Below are positions 1-6,914 of a stretch of DNA of 10,336 nucleotides, one piece after another; within the stretch, counting starts at the first letter, position 1; every line of letters begins with the position of its first letter. The position numbers and the translations under genes are program-made. The notes below the pieces were generated by a model. It saw only the letters and a list, made by a program, of their open reading frames with translations, searched no databases and was not told where the DNA came from. Source of the DNA: Euryarchaeota archaeon UBA596 (GTDB lineage Archaea > Thermoplasmatota > Poseidoniia > Poseidoniales > Poseidoniaceae); contig DAGQ01000018.1 of the NCBI GenBank assembly GCA_002498205.1, positions 1 to 10,336 of the forward strand, given 5' to 3'.

Positions 1-13
1 TGTATCTATTTTA

Positions 14-784
14 ATGATAGCATTGCCCTGGAGAGAGAACTTTGGTTGGAACGAACCAGAGATAGAACATAATAAAATCGTACAAACATTCGATCAAAAA
101 ATTTTCAAACCTGTTTGGCAAACCGTTGATTTCGTTGGAGGTTGGATTAGTGGTGGAAGAATTGAAGGATTTGCTTTACTTTCTTCAATCGTCATCATGC
201 TCCATGGTGTATCATTATATGCAGCAGATAATAGACAACAAGCAGCTTTGGTTTTGGCTTTAGTTGCATTATTTTGGTTAATTATTTCATCCTCTCAATT
301 ATTTAAGGTTCTTCGTTCAATAGCTGCTAGAGAGAAATTAAGTGTTGAACTTGGAATCGATTATTCAACAAAAATCAACTATAGTGATGATAGTAAGGAA
401 TCATCAATTTTATCTGACGATGAGATTGGTTTGCGAGGCCGTCCAGATCAAATAGTAATTATTGATGGAAATTTTATTCCTGTAGAACAAAAAACAGGAA
501 AGATACCTAATGAGCCACATTTAAGTCATAAGATACAACTTTTGGCTTATATCCATCTAATTGAATCATCTACTGGTTCAAAACCACCTTATGGTGCATT
601 ACGTTATGGTACAGATATTGCATTTCCTATTGAATGGAATGATGAAAATAGAAGTTTATTAATGGAAAATATACAGGAAGTTCAAAGATTAACTATTGAA
701 GGCGATGCAAAAAGAAATCATCAACAAATAGGTAAATGTAGGAATTGTTCTAGAAAACATGTTTGTAATGATTCCTTGTCTTGA
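14..784 (+). CDS. Membrane-anchored Cas4/Dna2-like PD-(D/E)XK nuclease (5' end uncertain)
   Basis: The C-terminal half carries the Cas4-type nuclease signature in order: GRPD with Asp145, the E-x-K pair Glu158/Lys160, and a QLLAY motif at 175-179. These are the metal-binding and RecB-family motifs for cutting DNA ends. A Cys242-x2-Cys245-x5-Cys251 cluster follows and matches three of the four Fe-S ligands of Cas4. The usual fourth cysteine, upstream of the nuclease core, is absent from the visible protein. In its place, residues ~50-71 and ~77-94 form two hydrophobic helices joined by a short polar loop, so the nuclease domain should face the cytoplasm at the membrane. There is no upstream in-frame stop before the window edge, so the true start may lie further left; Met at 14 is only the first visible one. 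No other cas gene or CRISPR array is nearby, which argues for a stand-alone repair or DNA-processing role. The family call is good; the biological role is unknown. Confidence 0.72.
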   Translation: MIALPWRENFGWNEPEIEHNKIVQTFDQKIFKPVWQTVDFVGGWISGGRIEGFALLSSIVIMLHGVSLYAADNRQQAALVLALVALFWLIISSSQLFKVLRSIAAREKLSVELGIDYSTKINYSDDSKESSILSDDEIGLRGRPDQIVIIDGNFIPVEQKTGKIPNEPHLSHKIQLLAYIHLIESSTGSKPPYGALRYGTDIAFPIEWNDENRSLLMENIQEVQRLTIEGDAKRNHQQIGKCRNCSRKHVCNDSLS

Positions 785-786
785 AA

Positions 787-1383
787 TTAAATCTGACAAT
801 CTTCTTCAGAAAATTTTACACATTCAGATGTGACAGTAATAATTGCAGCAAAATTATCTTCAGCTTCTACAACTTCAAAAATATTGAATCCATATCCTCT
901 TGCTTCAACTTCTAAAACCCAGGTTCCTGGTGTTAATGGTGGTCTATGAACTTCAACTACTGGTTCAATCGATTCACTTGCTAATTTTTCATAAAAAATT
1001 TCACCATTTGGATTTTTAATTTTTACATGTACATATCTTGCTTCTTGACTTAGAGTAGAAACATTAACTCCTGTAGTGTCATAAATTAATTCACGTATTT
1101 GTTGAGATAAATCAAGAGGGTCAGGCATTGAAACACGAACATAAATAATTAATTCAGATACACTTTCAGTTACTTCAAAATTAGATGAATTTTGATAAAC
1201 CTCTGATTGAGCGGTTTGAAATGTATAACTAATATTTGTTTTATAGTCTATTGTTTCAATTATTGGCTCTCCTCGCATTAATTCAAGAGATTCCCTCATT
1301 GGAACTAATCCAAAACATCCCATTGATGAAGTTATAATTAGAGAAGCTAGAATCAGCGTTAAAACACTACTTGCTCCCTTCAT
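787..1383 (-). CDS. Predicted secreted lipoprotein, beta-sandwich-like, unknown function
   Basis: About 198 residues. The N-terminus has one lysine, a hydrophobic run and a lipobox-like S-S-M-G-C, with the lipidation cysteine at about residue 23, so the mature protein should be tethered outside the cytoplasmic membrane. The rest is rich in beta-strand-like alternation. Near the end it has P-P-L-T-P-G-T-W-V-L-E-V, a phrase typical of secreted beta-sandwich domains in marine archaea. Two cysteines close to the C-terminus (eight positions apart) could form a disulfide. I chose the ATG at 1381-1383; the frame also opens at a TTG one codon earlier, which is less likely. The gene ends two bases from the stop of the plus-strand nuclease gene. 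I do not recognise a family, so no function is assigned. A real coding region is likely because of the coherent signal peptide and full-length frame. Confidence 0.75.
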   Translation of the reverse strand: MKGASSVLTLILASLIITSSMGCFGLVPMRESLELMRGEPIIETIDYKTNISYTFQTAQSEVYQNSSNFEVTESVSELIIYVRVSMPDPLDLSQQIRELIYDTTGVNVSTLSQEARYVHVKIKNPNGEIFYEKLASESIEPVVEVHRPPLTPGTWVLEVEARGYGFNIFEVVEAEDNFAAIITVTSECVKFSEEDCQI

Positions 1384-1421
1384 CAAACTAAGCGAATCTC
1401 TTCATACGCTTGAAACCAACG

Positions 1422-1443
1422 CATAAAAATTAAAATTTAATAC
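1422..1443 (-). promoter_or_regulatory. AT-rich TATA-like stretch upstream of the lipoprotein gene
   Basis: Read on the minus strand, this stretch is almost pure A/T (ATTAAATTTTAATTTTTAT) and sits 39-60 bases upstream of the lipoprotein ATG. Archaeal TATA boxes lie about 26 bases before the transcription start, which would leave a short leader of roughly 20 bases. The exact box cannot be fixed because several overlapping registers fit. Confidence 0.28.
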
Positions 1444-1478
1444 CATAATTCATGAATAATGAATTTTTGGAATATTTC

Positions 1479-1546
1479 GCTCGAATGAAGCGAAGAGGGT
1501 CAGCCGAGCCATTTGGTGATGACGAACCCTATGAGTGCTGACGAGC
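1479..1546 (+). ncRNA. Candidate structured small RNA, box C/D-like
   Basis: This intergenic segment is about 55% G+C, while its surroundings are strongly AT-rich; GC-rich islands in AT-rich archaeal genomes often mark structured RNA. The plus strand has box C/D features. A perfect C-type box GTGATGA lies at 1516-1522 and a D box CTGA at 1538-1541. A degenerate C box ATGAAGC (1485-1491) and a degenerate D' box CCGA (1504-1507) are 12 bases apart, the classic archaeal spacing. The pentamer GCTCG (1479-1483) is complementary to CGAGC (1542-1546), which directly follows the D box as a terminal stem would. Against this, the first C box matches only 5 of 7 positions, one base separates it from the stem, and the second spacer is 15 bases. 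A nested alternative pairs AGGGT (1496-1500) with ACCCT (1526-1530), so another RNA class or a repeated element is possible. Confidence 0.3.
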
Positions 1547-1549
1547 ACT
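1534..1549. repeat. Perfect 6-bp inverted repeat overlapping the surface-protein stop codon
   Basis: AGTGCT (1534-1539) and AGCACT (1544-1549) are exact reverse complements around a GACG loop, giving a compact hairpin on either strand. It reaches into the stop codon (1548-1550) of the minus-strand surface-protein gene, so it would sit at the very 3' end of that mRNA. No T-tract follows on the minus strand, so it is not a clear terminator. It is mutually exclusive with the longer-range GCTCG/CGAGC pairing. Confidence 0.45.
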
Positions 1550-4367
1550 ATTCAAATTTAGCACCACATATTTGACATTCTTTTGCATCTATGGGTATCT
1601 CAGCGCCGCAACCACCACATTCTGCAGTTTCAACATTTATTTTTTTATCCTGAACTTTTTGTTCAACTTCTTTTTTGACAGGTTCTTCTGAATCATCAAA
1701 GGTAAAGTCAGCGTCTATTTTTGGTAATTGATTACCTACAAAATCAGCGGCCCCTTCTAAATGATCTTTGTTAGTGCCCAAGCCAATTTTTACTTCTTCA
1801 CCAGGCATTACTCCTTCTTCACCAGTTAATGCATATAGTTCAGCTCTCATTCCAGCATCACTAGCCGTAAGTTCAACATCTTCATCTTTAAGAGATTTTA
1901 ATTCTCCTTTAGCGGCTAAAATTTCTTCCATGTTTTTGTTATATTTCCCTCTTTGTGAAATTAATTCTGAATCTTCATCATCAATTTTCATTTTTACATT
2001 TTCATCTTCAACATCAAGGTCAATTTCTTCATCTTCAATTAATTCAGCTTCTTGTTTTGAACGTATATTTTCAACTTCTGTTTCAGCTTCACTAATACGT
2101 TCATCCCAGTCGGATTCTAGTTCACTTTCATTAAAGCCCATTTCAGCAATGTCCGAAGCAAATTGAGTTGAACCTTTGATAATTTCATCACTATCTTCAT
2201 CTTCGAGTCCAAATACATTTACCACACCATAAAATTTAGAATTATATTTACATCCATATTCAAATTTACCAACAACAGTAAATTCATGTAGGAATTCGTC
2301 ATGATCTTCTAAATCTCCTGAATGGAATAATAATTGTCCTTCTTCATTTAATGACTTTGCAGATACTGTATGTTTGTCATCTTCATCATAATTTGTCCAC
2401 ATGACTTTATCTCCAATTGAGATATTTAATTCTTCAGGGTCATAACCATCATTTTCTATATCAATATAAATTACGTTTGACAAATCAATTCTATTTCTTG
2501 TTAGTATAATTCCTGCAATTAATGCTATTATCAGAACTAGAGTAAAAGGAATTAGTAATTTTAAGAAATCTGATGTATCTTCACTTTCAATATTTAGTAA
2601 AGAATCAGGTGGATCAATCTGTAATGTCATTGTATAATCTTGTCCATCTTCTTCAACAAAAATTAATTTCAATTCGTATAATCCTGTATTATTTGGAGTA
2701 AATTTACATTCAAACAAATCTTTTTTGGTTTGTTCTGTAAATTCTAGACTTTTACTATTAATTAATTCATCATCTTTATCTCTACATTCTATTGTTTGAC
2801 TCCCTGAATCACTAGAATCAACATTAATCAAAAGTGTATGTTCACTTCCCATTATGTATGGTTGACTTGGAGTGATATTTACACTAAATAAATCAAAAGT
2901 TAATAAGAATGGGATTTCTATATTTACAGTAACTTGATCAACATTATCCGAATTATCTGAATCCATCCAATTTGTATCTGGTTGCCACATAATGCTAAAA
3001 ACCTGCTCACCTTTAGTAGAACCAGTCTCTACTTGAATCGGTATGATTTCAACTGCATTAGGACCAATAGTTAATTCATAAGGTCCATAGGAAGAACCTC
3101 TCCAATTAGCCGATAATGTTCCAGATGAACTAACTGAACCTATATTTTCTAAGTTAACATAAAATGAGATATTACTATCTATATTTACAACATTATTAGT
3201 TGATTCTGAAATTATATTGACATTTACATTTGGTGAATCAGCTAATTGAAAATTAGAACTAATGAGGTCATTAGAATTAACACCATTGTATTCAATATTA
3301 GGATTTAAAATTATAGAAACATCATGTGTACCTACTGAAAAATCATTGATATCATTTTTACTAAAATCTAATGTAAACATTTGTTGATTAGAATTTGAAT
3401 TCCATTCTATGATTTTATCTAATTTAATTTCATTATCACTATTTGAATCTACAAGTAGCATTTCAACATTAATATTTGTACCTTGTATGATGTTATTAGG
3501 TTCAGTAGCAATTATCGAACCAGATACTGTCCAAGGACCGTTAACAGAGGCTATACTCTCTTCTGTTGTTGTTACTACAAGTTCACCAAAAAAATACATA
3601 TCAGGAATATCTGTAACAACTAAATTTCCATTCCAATTATTATTTTGATCATCTAATTCATTTATTTCATAATTTGAATCAACAGATATTTGTATAGTCC
3701 AAGTTCCTGTTTGCGGTGCTAATGATTCAAATGAAATTATAGTTGATGAATCGGCATCTAATGCATTAATTCCTATAGTTTCACTAATTCCGCTACCTTC
3801 AATATTTAATTCTACTGAATTTGATTCAGATATTTCAGTACCTTGATTTAAAATTGTGACATTAGCGTAAAATAGTTCGTTTTCGTGAATATTTGAATTA
3901 GGAGAAATTTCTACATTTTCGATAATTAAATCAGGTAAACCTTGAACCGAAAATGATTTGAAAACTGATGGTGAAAAAGTATCAGAACCTGAATCATAAA
4001 CTCTGATAAAAATCCCGTCATCATCGGTATTTACGTCTTGCCAAATTACAGTTATATTTGTTTGAGAATCTGTAACTCCATCACTAGCATCTAGAAAAAC
4101 ATGTTCAATTTTCCATTCTTTTCCAGCTTCATAAGAATTTTTATAGAAATATACATCAACTTCTGAAATTTCAGTATTACTATTATTCAATGTTAATTTG
4201 ATAGAGATTGGAGTTCCTGATACTGGATTTTCTGGAGAAATGCTTATTGAATCATTTGAAAAACTAACCCCTGCAATACTTGTGGCTTGACTTGTAGAAA
4301 TTACTGTTAAAAATAATGGAACTATCATCAAAATTGTAATGACTGAACTAAACTTCTTTCGTCCCAT
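1548..4367 (-). CDS. Large surface protein: CARDB domains, membrane helix, degenerate cupredoxin-like domain, acidic helical region, C-terminal zinc ribbon
   Basis: 939 residues from the ATG at 4365-4367. That Met begins an ideal signal peptide (MGRKKFSS, then a hydrophobic run ending STSQA). The frame stays open to 4529, but the extra 54 residues are not signal-like and overlap the divergent gene; the ATG at 4394 is the other option. Numbering from 4367: CARDB-like units lie at ~143-251 (with the acidic E-L-D-D-Q-N-N loop) and ~378-486, and an Ig-like region at ~487-586. A membrane helix at ~601-623 is followed by R-N-R, placing the rest inside. Next comes a cupredoxin-like domain (~632-720): His666 is kept in KHTV and Cys706 in YGCKYN, but the second His is Asn709 and the axial Met appears to be Phe712, so a type 1 copper site is unlikely. 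An acidic helical region (~725-840) and a Cys4 ribbon follow (C-x2-C-x10-C-x2-C, 917-935). The role may be linking an external adhesion or sensing part to a cytoplasmic one; this is inference. Confidence 0.85.
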   Translation of the reverse strand: MGRKKFSSVITILMIVPLFLTVISTSQATSIAGVSFSNDSISISPENPVSGTPISIKLTLNNSNTEISEVDVYFYKNSYEAGKEWKIEHVFLDASDGVTDSQTNITVIWQDVNTDDDGIFIRVYDSGSDTFSPSVFKSFSVQGLPDLIIENVEISPNSNIHENELFYANVTILNQGTEISESNSVELNIEGSGISETIGINALDADSSTIISFESLAPQTGTWTIQISVDSNYEINELDDQNNNWNGNLVVTDIPDMYFFGELVVTTTEESIASVNGPWTVSGSIIATEPNNIIQGTNINVEMLLVDSNSDNEIKLDKIIEWNSNSNQQMFTLDFSKNDINDFSVGTHDVSIILNPNIEYNGVNSNDLISSNFQLADSPNVNVNIISESTNNVVNIDSNISFYVNLENIGSVSSSGTLSANWRGSSYGPYELTIGPNAVEIIPIQVETGSTKGEQVFSIMWQPDTNWMDSDNSDNVDQVTVNIEIPFLLTFDLFSVNITPSQPYIMGSEHTLLINVDSSDSGSQTIECRDKDDELINSKSLEFTEQTKKDLFECKFTPNNTGLYELKLIFVEEDGQDYTMTLQIDPPDSLLNIESEDTSDFLKLLIPFTLVLIIALIAGIILTRNRIDLSNVIYIDIENDGYDPEELNISIGDKVMWTNYDEDDKHTVSAKSLNEEGQLLFHSGDLEDHDEFLHEFTVVGKFEYGCKYNSKFYGVVNVFGLEDEDSDEIIKGSTQFASDIAEMGFNESELESDWDERISEAETEVENIRSKQEAELIEDEEIDLDVEDENVKMKIDDEDSELISQRGKYNKNMEEILAAKGELKSLKDEDVELTASDAGMRAELYALTGEEGVMPGEEVKIGLGTNKDHLEGAADFVGNQLPKIDADFTFDDSEEPVKKEVEQKVQDKKINVETAECGGCGAEIPIDAKECQICGAKFE

Positions 4368-4513
4368 ATTACCACTAGATGAAATGTTGCTCATTAACCT
4401 TGGTAAAAAATCTGACTTATTTGGATTTAATGAATAGATGTATTTTTTGACTAATAATGCACCAATTGAACGCAAGTATTGAAGCGGTTGTCTGTTCTGG
4501 TGTATTTGTTCCG
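4368..4513. promoter_or_regulatory. Divergent intergenic region between two surface-protein genes
   Basis: The chosen starts leave about 146 bases that must hold promoters for both divergent genes. The middle (about 4405-4460) is AT-rich, and the 4461-4513 part is more balanced. On the minus strand, AAATAA at 4417-4422 is centred about 26 bases upstream of the alternative ATG at 4394, a weak hint of a leaderless start there. I see no convincing TATA box at the expected distance before 4514 and no strong Shine-Dalgarno sequence for either gene. Both frames run open through this region, so the starts, and hence its limits, are not settled. Confidence 0.35.
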
Positions 4514-6094
4514 ATGTCAAAATGTGCACGCATGTTAGTCCTTTTTCTTGGGATGTTTTTAGTAATTAATTCACAAATTAATTTTATATCATCTCAAGAA
4601 TTTTTTGATTTAGATGATAAAAATAATCAAAAAATGAGTACATCAAGTCGTTCTACACCCGTAATTACGGATTTTTCAATAAGTAGCCCACAATTAGGCG
4701 ATGGGATATCGCCTTCTACAAGGGCTTGGTTTTCTGTAGATGAAACAGAATCGCTTTTATTTGAATGGTCAGCTACAGATGATAACATTGATTTCGCATC
4801 ATTATCAAATGCGCCTGGAGATACACCTTCTCCAGATGTATCTCCTTTTAATTATGAATGGGAAATTACTGGAGGATTAGATGAAGGAATTTTCAATCCC
4901 ATTTTGACGGTTCAGGATTTAGATTCAAATGTAGCAACTTCAACATTGTATATTGGTGTTGATAGGACCGGCCCTACAGTAGGATCTCCAAGTTTAAGTT
5001 ATGATAATGATGGGGTTTTTACGACAATTTCTTCCAATGATTGGATTTCAACAAATGAAATTAATGTTTCCAATTTAAACGTAGGCGTAACTGATAATGG
5101 AGGCGTAGGTGCAGATTCATATGAATATCAAATCTTACCAAATGGAAATGGTTGGCAATCGATTTCTTCATCGGGTAGTTCAACAATTTCTGTAAGTTCT
5201 GGAGAATTAACTTTACAATTTAGGGCTGTAGATTTACTTGGAAATAAAGGATTATCGGTAAATTTTTCATTCAATGTAGATAATTTAAATCCTAATTTTC
5301 ATGGATGGGAAATTCCTGAAATAACAACAAGTACAGTTCAAAATATAGAAATTTCTTTTATGACATCAGATGTAGATTCTGGTATAGACTCAACAAATAC
5401 AATTATTGAATACGGTTTTGATTTAGATGGTTCAGGTGATTCTCCAGATGATGGTAACGGTTGGACTACCTTAGCAACTACAACAGATGAATCAGATAAA
5501 TTTTCAGCCATAATTTCAGGAATTATTTGGGAATTAAAAGAAAACCAGTACGTAATACTTAGAGCGACGATTACTGATAATGCAGGTAATCAGAAAGTAA
5601 CCGATCCAATGTTTGTCACAATTTTACCAGGTATAGATATTTCTTGGGATTTAACACAATTAGATAGATTAATAATTAGAACAGGAAGTGGTCAAGTTTT
5701 TACTTTATCCTCAACTATAATTTCAAATGAACCATTTATGGATCCTTTTGATGCAACATTACAAATTGCTCCAGCAGATAGAGACTCTACAGTAGAATGG
5801 ACTACAATCAGTACAGAAACAATACCTCTAGGTAGTATGACAGATCTTGAACATGGGATTGATTGGACTTTTTCCTTAACCAGTGGTGGTCAATGGGATG
5901 TTAGAGTTTTAGTTGATTCTGGTGATCAAATTGATGAAAGAGATGAAGGAAATAATGATCGATATTTAATTGTCTCAGGAGCGGACGGAGATCAAGTTGT
6001 TGGAATCGTTTCAGGCTTTACTCCATCTTTATTTTCTTTAATGATTGTAGGTCTTTTGATATCTGGAATAATTAACAGAAAACATAAAAATTAG
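4514..6094 (+). CDS. Secreted Ig-like/CARDB surface protein with C-terminal membrane anchor
   Basis: 526 residues from the ATG at 4514, chosen because it gives a signal peptide with a basic start (MSKCAR) and a hydrophobic core. The frame is open from 4457, but the 19 extra residues are not signal-like; the ATG at 4532 is a second choice. Three Ig/fibronectin-like units follow (about 50-150, 150-255 and 262-370), with junction phrases such as VDRTGP and DNAGN that are common in bacterial and archaeal Ig-like repeats. A CARDB-type unit (~373-488) ends in the typical acidic loop with D-E-G-N-N. A membrane helix at ~503-521 and the basic tail RKHKN anchor the C-terminus, leaving most of the protein outside the cell. 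The motif-helix-basic-tail layout resembles archaeosortase substrates, but I see no canonical PGF motif. It is divergent from the large mosaic surface protein and could act with it. Its stop abuts the Dim2-like gene's stop with no gap. Confidence 0.85.
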   Translation: MSKCARMLVLFLGMFLVINSQINFISSQEFFDLDDKNNQKMSTSSRSTPVITDFSISSPQLGDGISPSTRAWFSVDETESLLFEWSATDDNIDFASLSNAPGDTPSPDVSPFNYEWEITGGLDEGIFNPILTVQDLDSNVATSTLYIGVDRTGPTVGSPSLSYDNDGVFTTISSNDWISTNEINVSNLNVGVTDNGGVGADSYEYQILPNGNGWQSISSSGSSTISVSSGELTLQFRAVDLLGNKGLSVNFSFNVDNLNPNFHGWEIPEITTSTVQNIEISFMTSDVDSGIDSTNTIIEYGFDLDGSGDSPDDGNGWTTLATTTDESDKFSAIISGIIWELKENQYVILRATITDNAGNQKVTDPMFVTILPGIDISWDLTQLDRLIIRTGSGQVFTLSSTIISNEPFMDPFDATLQIAPADRDSTVEWTTISTETIPLGSMTDLEHGIDWTFSLTSGGQWDVRVLVDSGDQIDERDEGNNDRYLIVSGADGDQVVGIVSGFTPSLFSLMIVGLLISGIINRKHKN

Positions 6095-6847
6095 TTATTC
6101 TTCTGACCAATCAATAGTTTCGTCATCACTTAATGACATTAGTTTAGATAAGTCTTCTTCATCATTTATGTCTGGTTGCGAATTTTTATATCTTCTATTT
6201 CGTCTTTCAGCAACATCACTTAATCCTGGAACTAGATGCTCAAATCCAAAGGATGTTTCTTTAGTTTGAATACTGTCAAGATATTTTGATGTAACCCTAT
6301 GTTTCTTTCGAACTACTTCTAGTCTTTTCAAGACAGGTCCATGTTCAGCTCCATTCAGTATCTTTCTGACTGCATCACTGGCCATAGGAAGTCCGATATC
6401 ATCACCAATAATGACAACTGTGCCGCCATAAACAGTAATCTCGCAATCGGTTAAAGATTCAATTCGCTTTCGTATTTTACCTTCAGAACCGATTATTCTT
6501 GATCTAATTCTACGTTGTTGATTTGCTTTTTTACCTACGAACGATTTCAATTCAATTAATTCAAATAGCATGTCATCATTTAATAATGACATTGCTTTTT
6601 TAGGATTCATTCCTCTTCCAATTGCTTTAATCACATCTGGAACTTTCATCATCATTAATGGATCAAATGATCCAGGTTCACCCCAATTAATTGTGACATC
6701 TCCAGTATTAGAATCTACAAATATTGATTTACAACCACCCTTTTCAATTAGCATACGTTTAGTAATTCCTCCCTTTCCAATTATCATTGCGATTCTTTTC
6801 TTTGGAATCTTAAGGCTACTCTGCATATCCCTCGCTGACATATGCAT
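6095..6847 (-). CDS. Two-KH-domain RNA-binding protein, archaeal Dim2/PNO1 homologue
   Basis: 250 residues. KH1 spans roughly 11-80 with the GxxG loop GKGG at 24-27. KH2 spans ~112-170 with GSEG at 120-123, preceded by RSRIIG and followed by the strand-rich ITVYGGTVVIIGDD. Both fit archaeal Dim2p, the counterpart of eukaryotic PNO1/Dim2, which binds the 3' region of small-subunit rRNA during maturation and also contacts the initiation apparatus. An acidic tail (from ~227, ending DWSEE) follows a basic patch near 180-221. Start choice is open: ATGs at residues 1, 3 and 8 all lie before KH1 and none has a clear Shine-Dalgarno sequence. In many archaea this gene directly follows aIF1A and RIO1 on the same strand; here it keeps that strand and order but an MFS gene intervenes. 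The family assignment is strong. Confidence 0.92.
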   Translation of the reverse strand: MHMSARDMQSSLKIPKKRIAMIIGKGGITKRMLIEKGGCKSIFVDSNTGDVTINWGEPGSFDPLMMMKVPDVIKAIGRGMNPKKAMSLLNDDMLFELIELKSFVGKKANQQRRIRSRIIGSEGKIRKRIESLTDCEITVYGGTVVIIGDDIGLPMASDAVRKILNGAEHGPVLKRLEVVRKKHRVTSKYLDSIQTKETSFGFEHLVPGLSDVAERRNRRYKNSQPDINDEEDLSKLMSLSDDETIDWSEE

Positions 6848-6914
6848 TAGTTTTGAACATCGCGATGGATTTTGAATACAACTTGTTAAGGTCTTTAGGA
6901 GATAGGATTGAATA
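6848..6914. promoter_or_regulatory. Short divergent promoter region between the KH-protein and MFS genes
   Basis: These 67 bases must serve both divergent genes. On the minus strand, TATTCAAAAT (about 6869-6878) is centred close to 26 bases upstream of the first KH-protein ATG, consistent with a weak TATA box and a leaderless or short-leader mRNA. On the plus strand, AGGAG (6897-6901) and AGGA (6904-6907) precede the MFS ATG; the second, seven bases away, is the better-spaced ribosome binding site. The exact promoter elements are not certain. Confidence 0.35.

Noticed and set aside
1..784. CRISPR-Cas locus, prompted by the Cas4-like protein
   Set aside because: No direct repeat-spacer array and no other cas-type protein is visible anywhere in the window; Cas4-like nucleases often occur alone in archaea.
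1478..1550. Possible tRNA, because the minus strand has a GGGTTCG resembling a T-arm
   Set aside because: No 7-bp acceptor stem, anticodon arm or proper T-stem can be formed around it.
1768..2166. 132-codon open frame on the plus strand
   Set aside because: It is antisense to the acidic helical region of the large surface protein. Its serine-rich content is what the opposite strand of Glu/Asp/Leu codons gives, and it has no domain or start signal.
3409..3648. 79-codon open frame on the plus strand
   Set aside because: Lies wholly inside the CARDB-coding region of the minus-strand gene and shows no recognisable protein features.
6570..6875. 101-codon hydrophobic open frame on the plus strand
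   Set aside because: Antisense to the first KH domain; the hydrophobicity is a by-product of complementing charged codons.
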